This document shows, one piece after another, positions 6,070 to 7,508 of a DNA stretch of 7,508 nucleotides. Source of the DNA: Sedimentisphaerales bacterium (GTDB lineage Bacteria > Planctomycetota > Phycisphaerae > Sedimentisphaerales > SM23-30); the NCBI GenBank assembly GCA_030636065.1, contig DAOVXR010000077.1, positions 1 to 7,508 of the forward strand. Direction: 5' to 3'. Within the stretch, counting starts at the first letter, position 1. Each line of letters opens with the position of its first letter. The translations under genes and the position numbers were made by a program. The notes below the pieces were generated by a model. The model was not told the origin of the DNA. It saw only the letters and a list, made by a program, of their open reading frames with translations, and ran no database searches.

Positions 6070-7215
6070 TCAAATTTTATCCAATGCCTGTTTCAGGTCA
6101 GCGATTAAGGTCTCCGTTTTTTCTATACCGGCGGAAAGCCGAACCGTATTCTTTTTAACACCGAAGCTCGTGCGCCGCTCCTCCGGCAAATACAACATCG
6201 TCGTCAGATACGGAATACAAATCAAGGACTCGGTCGCACCGAGTGAGACCGCGTGAATTATCACCTCAAGGTCGTTGATAAACTTTTTAGCGTCTTCCTG
6301 ATCGTCGCCCACATCGAAGGCCAATACGCCGCCGAACCCGTCGGTCATCTGTCGGCAGGCGATTTCGTAACCGGGATCGGTTTTGAGACCCGGATAACAT
6401 AGTTGGCTGATCTTCGGATGGTCAGTCAGAAGCTCAGCCATAGCCTGTGCGTTGACCGACATTTTTTCCGCTCTCAAATCGAAAGTCTTCAATCCGCGCT
6501 CCAACAGTGAAGCCGAATAGGCGTCAAGAGTAGTACCGATTGCCTGGCGTGTGAACCATAAAACATCGTAATGTTCTTTGGAACCGGCAATGACGCCGGC
6601 CATCAGGTCATTGTGTCCGCCCAGCCCTTTGGTGGCACTGTGCACAACGAGGTCAACACCCAATGACAGGGGCTTTTGGTGATACGGGGTGGCAAAGGTA
6701 TTATCCACTATAAGCATTGCACCAACCTTGTCAGCCACCTTGCGTATTGCGGCTATATCGACAATTTTGCACATTGGATTAGTGGGCGTCTCGAGGAAAA
6801 TCATTTTTGTATTACTTTTGACATAATCCTCAATTTTCGTACCTTGCAGAACATCTAACCATGTTACCTCGACGCCCATCCTCTCAAGGATAAGCGATAC
6901 CTTATAATGGGCGCCATAAATATCATGAAAGAGAATCAGGTGGTCGCCCGCACTCAGATAAGTCAGATAAACCATCGTACATGCAGCCATACCGGTAGTA
7001 CAGACAACACAGTCGCTGGCTCCTTCCATTGCGGCTATTTGTTTTTCTACCGCCCGCACTGTCGGGTTATCGTCTCGGTGGTAGGTATAGCCGTCGATTT
7101 CACCGTCGGTGATCTGGCGCAGCACCTCGAACGAACTGTACTCATAATTAACCGCGTTGACAATTGGCGTAACCATCGGCCGATTGCCGTAAGGTGTTAA
7201 AGGGGGTCTTGGCAT
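6070..7215 (-). CDS. Cystathionine gamma-synthase/gamma-lyase family PLP enzyme
   Basis: This 381-residue Cys/Met-metabolism PLP-dependent enzyme (fold type I) is of normal family length. Family residues seen are Y45 and R47 in YHRDDNPT (canonical Y-x-R-x-x-N-P-T, phosphate binding across the dimer), TTGMAA (73-78), Y100 in DIYG, D171 in DNTFATPY, the PLP-binding lysine K196 in SATKGLGGH, E329 in GATESL, and R359 in VRLSAGIE. The Cys that follows Tyr-Gly in methionine gamma-lyase is Ala102 here, which argues against that activity. The usual P-x-x-M-T-H after ESL is replaced by PYLTTM, so the substrate is uncertain. It could form cystathionine from an O-acyl-homoserine and cysteine, or release 2-oxobutanoate by gamma-elimination. 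The start ATG at 7213-7215 has GGAGAAG (7223-7229) 7 bases upstream. It lies between leuC and leuD, flanked on both sides by related palindromes. Confidence 0.9.
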   Translation of the reverse strand: MPRPPLTPYGNRPMVTPIVNAVNYEYSSFEVLRQITDGEIDGYTYHRDDNPTVRAVEKQIAAMEGASDCVVCTTGMAACTMVYLTYLSAGDHLILFHDIYGAHYKVSLILERMGVEVTWLDVLQGTKIEDYVKSNTKMIFLETPTNPMCKIVDIAAIRKVADKVGAMLIVDNTFATPYHQKPLSLGVDLVVHSATKGLGGHNDLMAGVIAGSKEHYDVLWFTRQAIGTTLDAYSASLLERGLKTFDLRAEKMSVNAQAMAELLTDHPKISQLCYPGLKTDPGYEIACRQMTDGFGGVLAFDVGDDQEDAKKFINDLEVIIHAVSLGATESLICIPYLTTMLYLPEERRTSFGVKKNTVRLSAGIEKTETLIADLKQALDKI

Positions 7216-7229
7216 TGTTTTACTTCTCC

Positions 7230-7238
7230 AAAATTACA
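7230..7238. repeat. Left 9-base direct repeat (putative target-site duplication)
   Basis: AAAATTACA, identical to 7276-7284. It lies just upstream (minus-strand sense) of the PLP-gene ribosome site. Confidence 0.6.
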
Positions 7239-7275
7239 GTCTTGTAGGGTGGGGCCTTACCCCACGCGGTTTTCT
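7239..7275. mobile_element. 37-base palindromic mini-element, copy 1, with 9-base flanking direct repeats
   Basis: A hairpin GTGGGG (7249-7254) / CCCCAC (7260-7265) with a 5-base loop sits in a 37-base segment. That segment is bounded exactly by AAAATTACA at 7230-7238 and again at 7276-7284. Removing the segment plus one repeat would restore a tight leuC-PLP gene junction in which the leuC TAA lies 18 bases before the next start codon. It shares its core with copy 2 (6036-6067). It encodes nothing, so any movement would need a protein from elsewhere, for example a REP-associated tyrosine transposase (inference). Confidence 0.6.
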
Positions 7276-7284
7276 AAAATTACA
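7276..7284. repeat. Right 9-base direct repeat (putative target-site duplication)
   Basis: AAAATTACA, identical to 7230-7238. It contains the leuC stop codon (TAA, complement of 7280-7282), so insertion of the element left LeuC unchanged. Confidence 0.6.
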
Positions 7285-7508
7285 AATATTTTCTCGGATC
7301 GGTCAGTTTCCCTTCGACGGCCGAGGCCGCTGCGGTAGCGGGGCTAACGAGATAAACCTCGCTTTTCGGGTCGCCCATACGCCCCACGAAGTTACGGTTA
7401 GTCGTGCTGACGCATTTTTCACCCGCCGCCAGGATGCCCATAAAACCGCCCAGGCATGCCCCGCAAGTCGGCGCGGAAATCACGCAACCGGCCTCGTAAA
7501 ACACATCG
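7280..7508 (-). CDS. leuC: 3-isopropylmalate dehydratase large subunit LeuC (C-terminal end; start lies outside the window)
   Basis: These are the last ~76 residues of LeuC, the [4Fe-4S] aconitase-family subunit of isopropylmalate isomerase. The segment [18 protein letters not shown] carries the C-x-x-C pair (codons at 7463-7465 and 7454-7456) that supplies two of the three cluster-binding cysteines. It continues with [22 protein letters not shown], the end motif [16 protein letters not shown], then TDPRKYL and stop. This ending is typical of the shorter homoaconitase-like LeuC that pairs with the short LeuD seen here. The open frame runs through the window edge (the codon before the visible GTG encodes Asp), so the N-terminal ~340 residues and the operon promoter are outside. 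The stop codon lies within one copy of the 9-base repeat flanking the mini-palindrome. Confidence 0.95.
   Translation of the reverse strand, partial: DVFYEAGCVISAPTCGACLGGFMGILAAGEKCVSTTNRNFVGRMGDPKSEVYLVSPATAAASAVEGKLTDPRKYL

Overview
The window comes from a bacterial chromosome of roughly balanced base composition, probably an uncultured or lightly studied species. Two things point to this: an AddA-type (not RecB-type) recombination helicase-nuclease, and a leucine operon built from the short homoaconitase-like LeuC/LeuD type together with a LeuB resembling the actinobacterial type. I would not name a phylum from this sequence alone.

Layout. Positions 1-2039 on the + strand hold the 3' part of addA. 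It converges on a long minus-strand operon, and the two meet at a hairpin with T-runs on both sides (about 2092-2145) that can serve as a shared bidirectional terminator. The rest of the window, read on the minus strand from right to left, is: leuC (3' end only), a PLP-dependent cystathionine gamma-synthase/lyase-family gene, leuD, a DNA methyltransferase, a PmeII-like restriction endonuclease, an MNT-type nucleotidyltransferase antitoxin, a HepT-type HEPN toxin, and leuB. All eight genes point the same way. No gap exceeds about 65 bases and no terminator is visible between them.

The notable feature is a four-gene defence block (methyltransferase, endonuclease, MNT, HepT; 3277-5529) lying between leuD and leuB. 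It is visibly more AT-rich than the leu genes: 19 of 60 bases are G+C at 4561-4620, against 36 of 60 in leuB at 2821-2880. The methyltransferase start overlaps the leuD stop as ATGA, so the block is wired directly into the translation of a housekeeping operon. A 7-base direct repeat lies at both edges of the block. The copy upstream of leuB reads in frame like a left-over leuD C-terminus (Q-E-R-N-E-stop) ending exactly at the leuB GTG start. This suggests the block was inserted into an older, tightly joined leuD-leuB junction.

Two short related palindromes sit in the two other intercistronic gaps (leuC/PLP gene and PLP gene/leuD). The first is bracketed by a perfect 9-base direct repeat that covers the leuC stop codon, which looks like a target-site duplication of a 37-base mini-element.

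How the genes work together. LeuC+LeuD isomerise 2-isopropylmalate and LeuB oxidises 3-isopropylmalate in leucine synthesis. The PLP enzyme belongs to the sulfur amino-acid family and could connect through 2-oxobutanoate. The restriction-modification pair and the type VII toxin-antitoxin pair form a defence/addiction module that probably depends on leu operon transcription. AddA is the chromosome's own break-repair nuclease-helicase.
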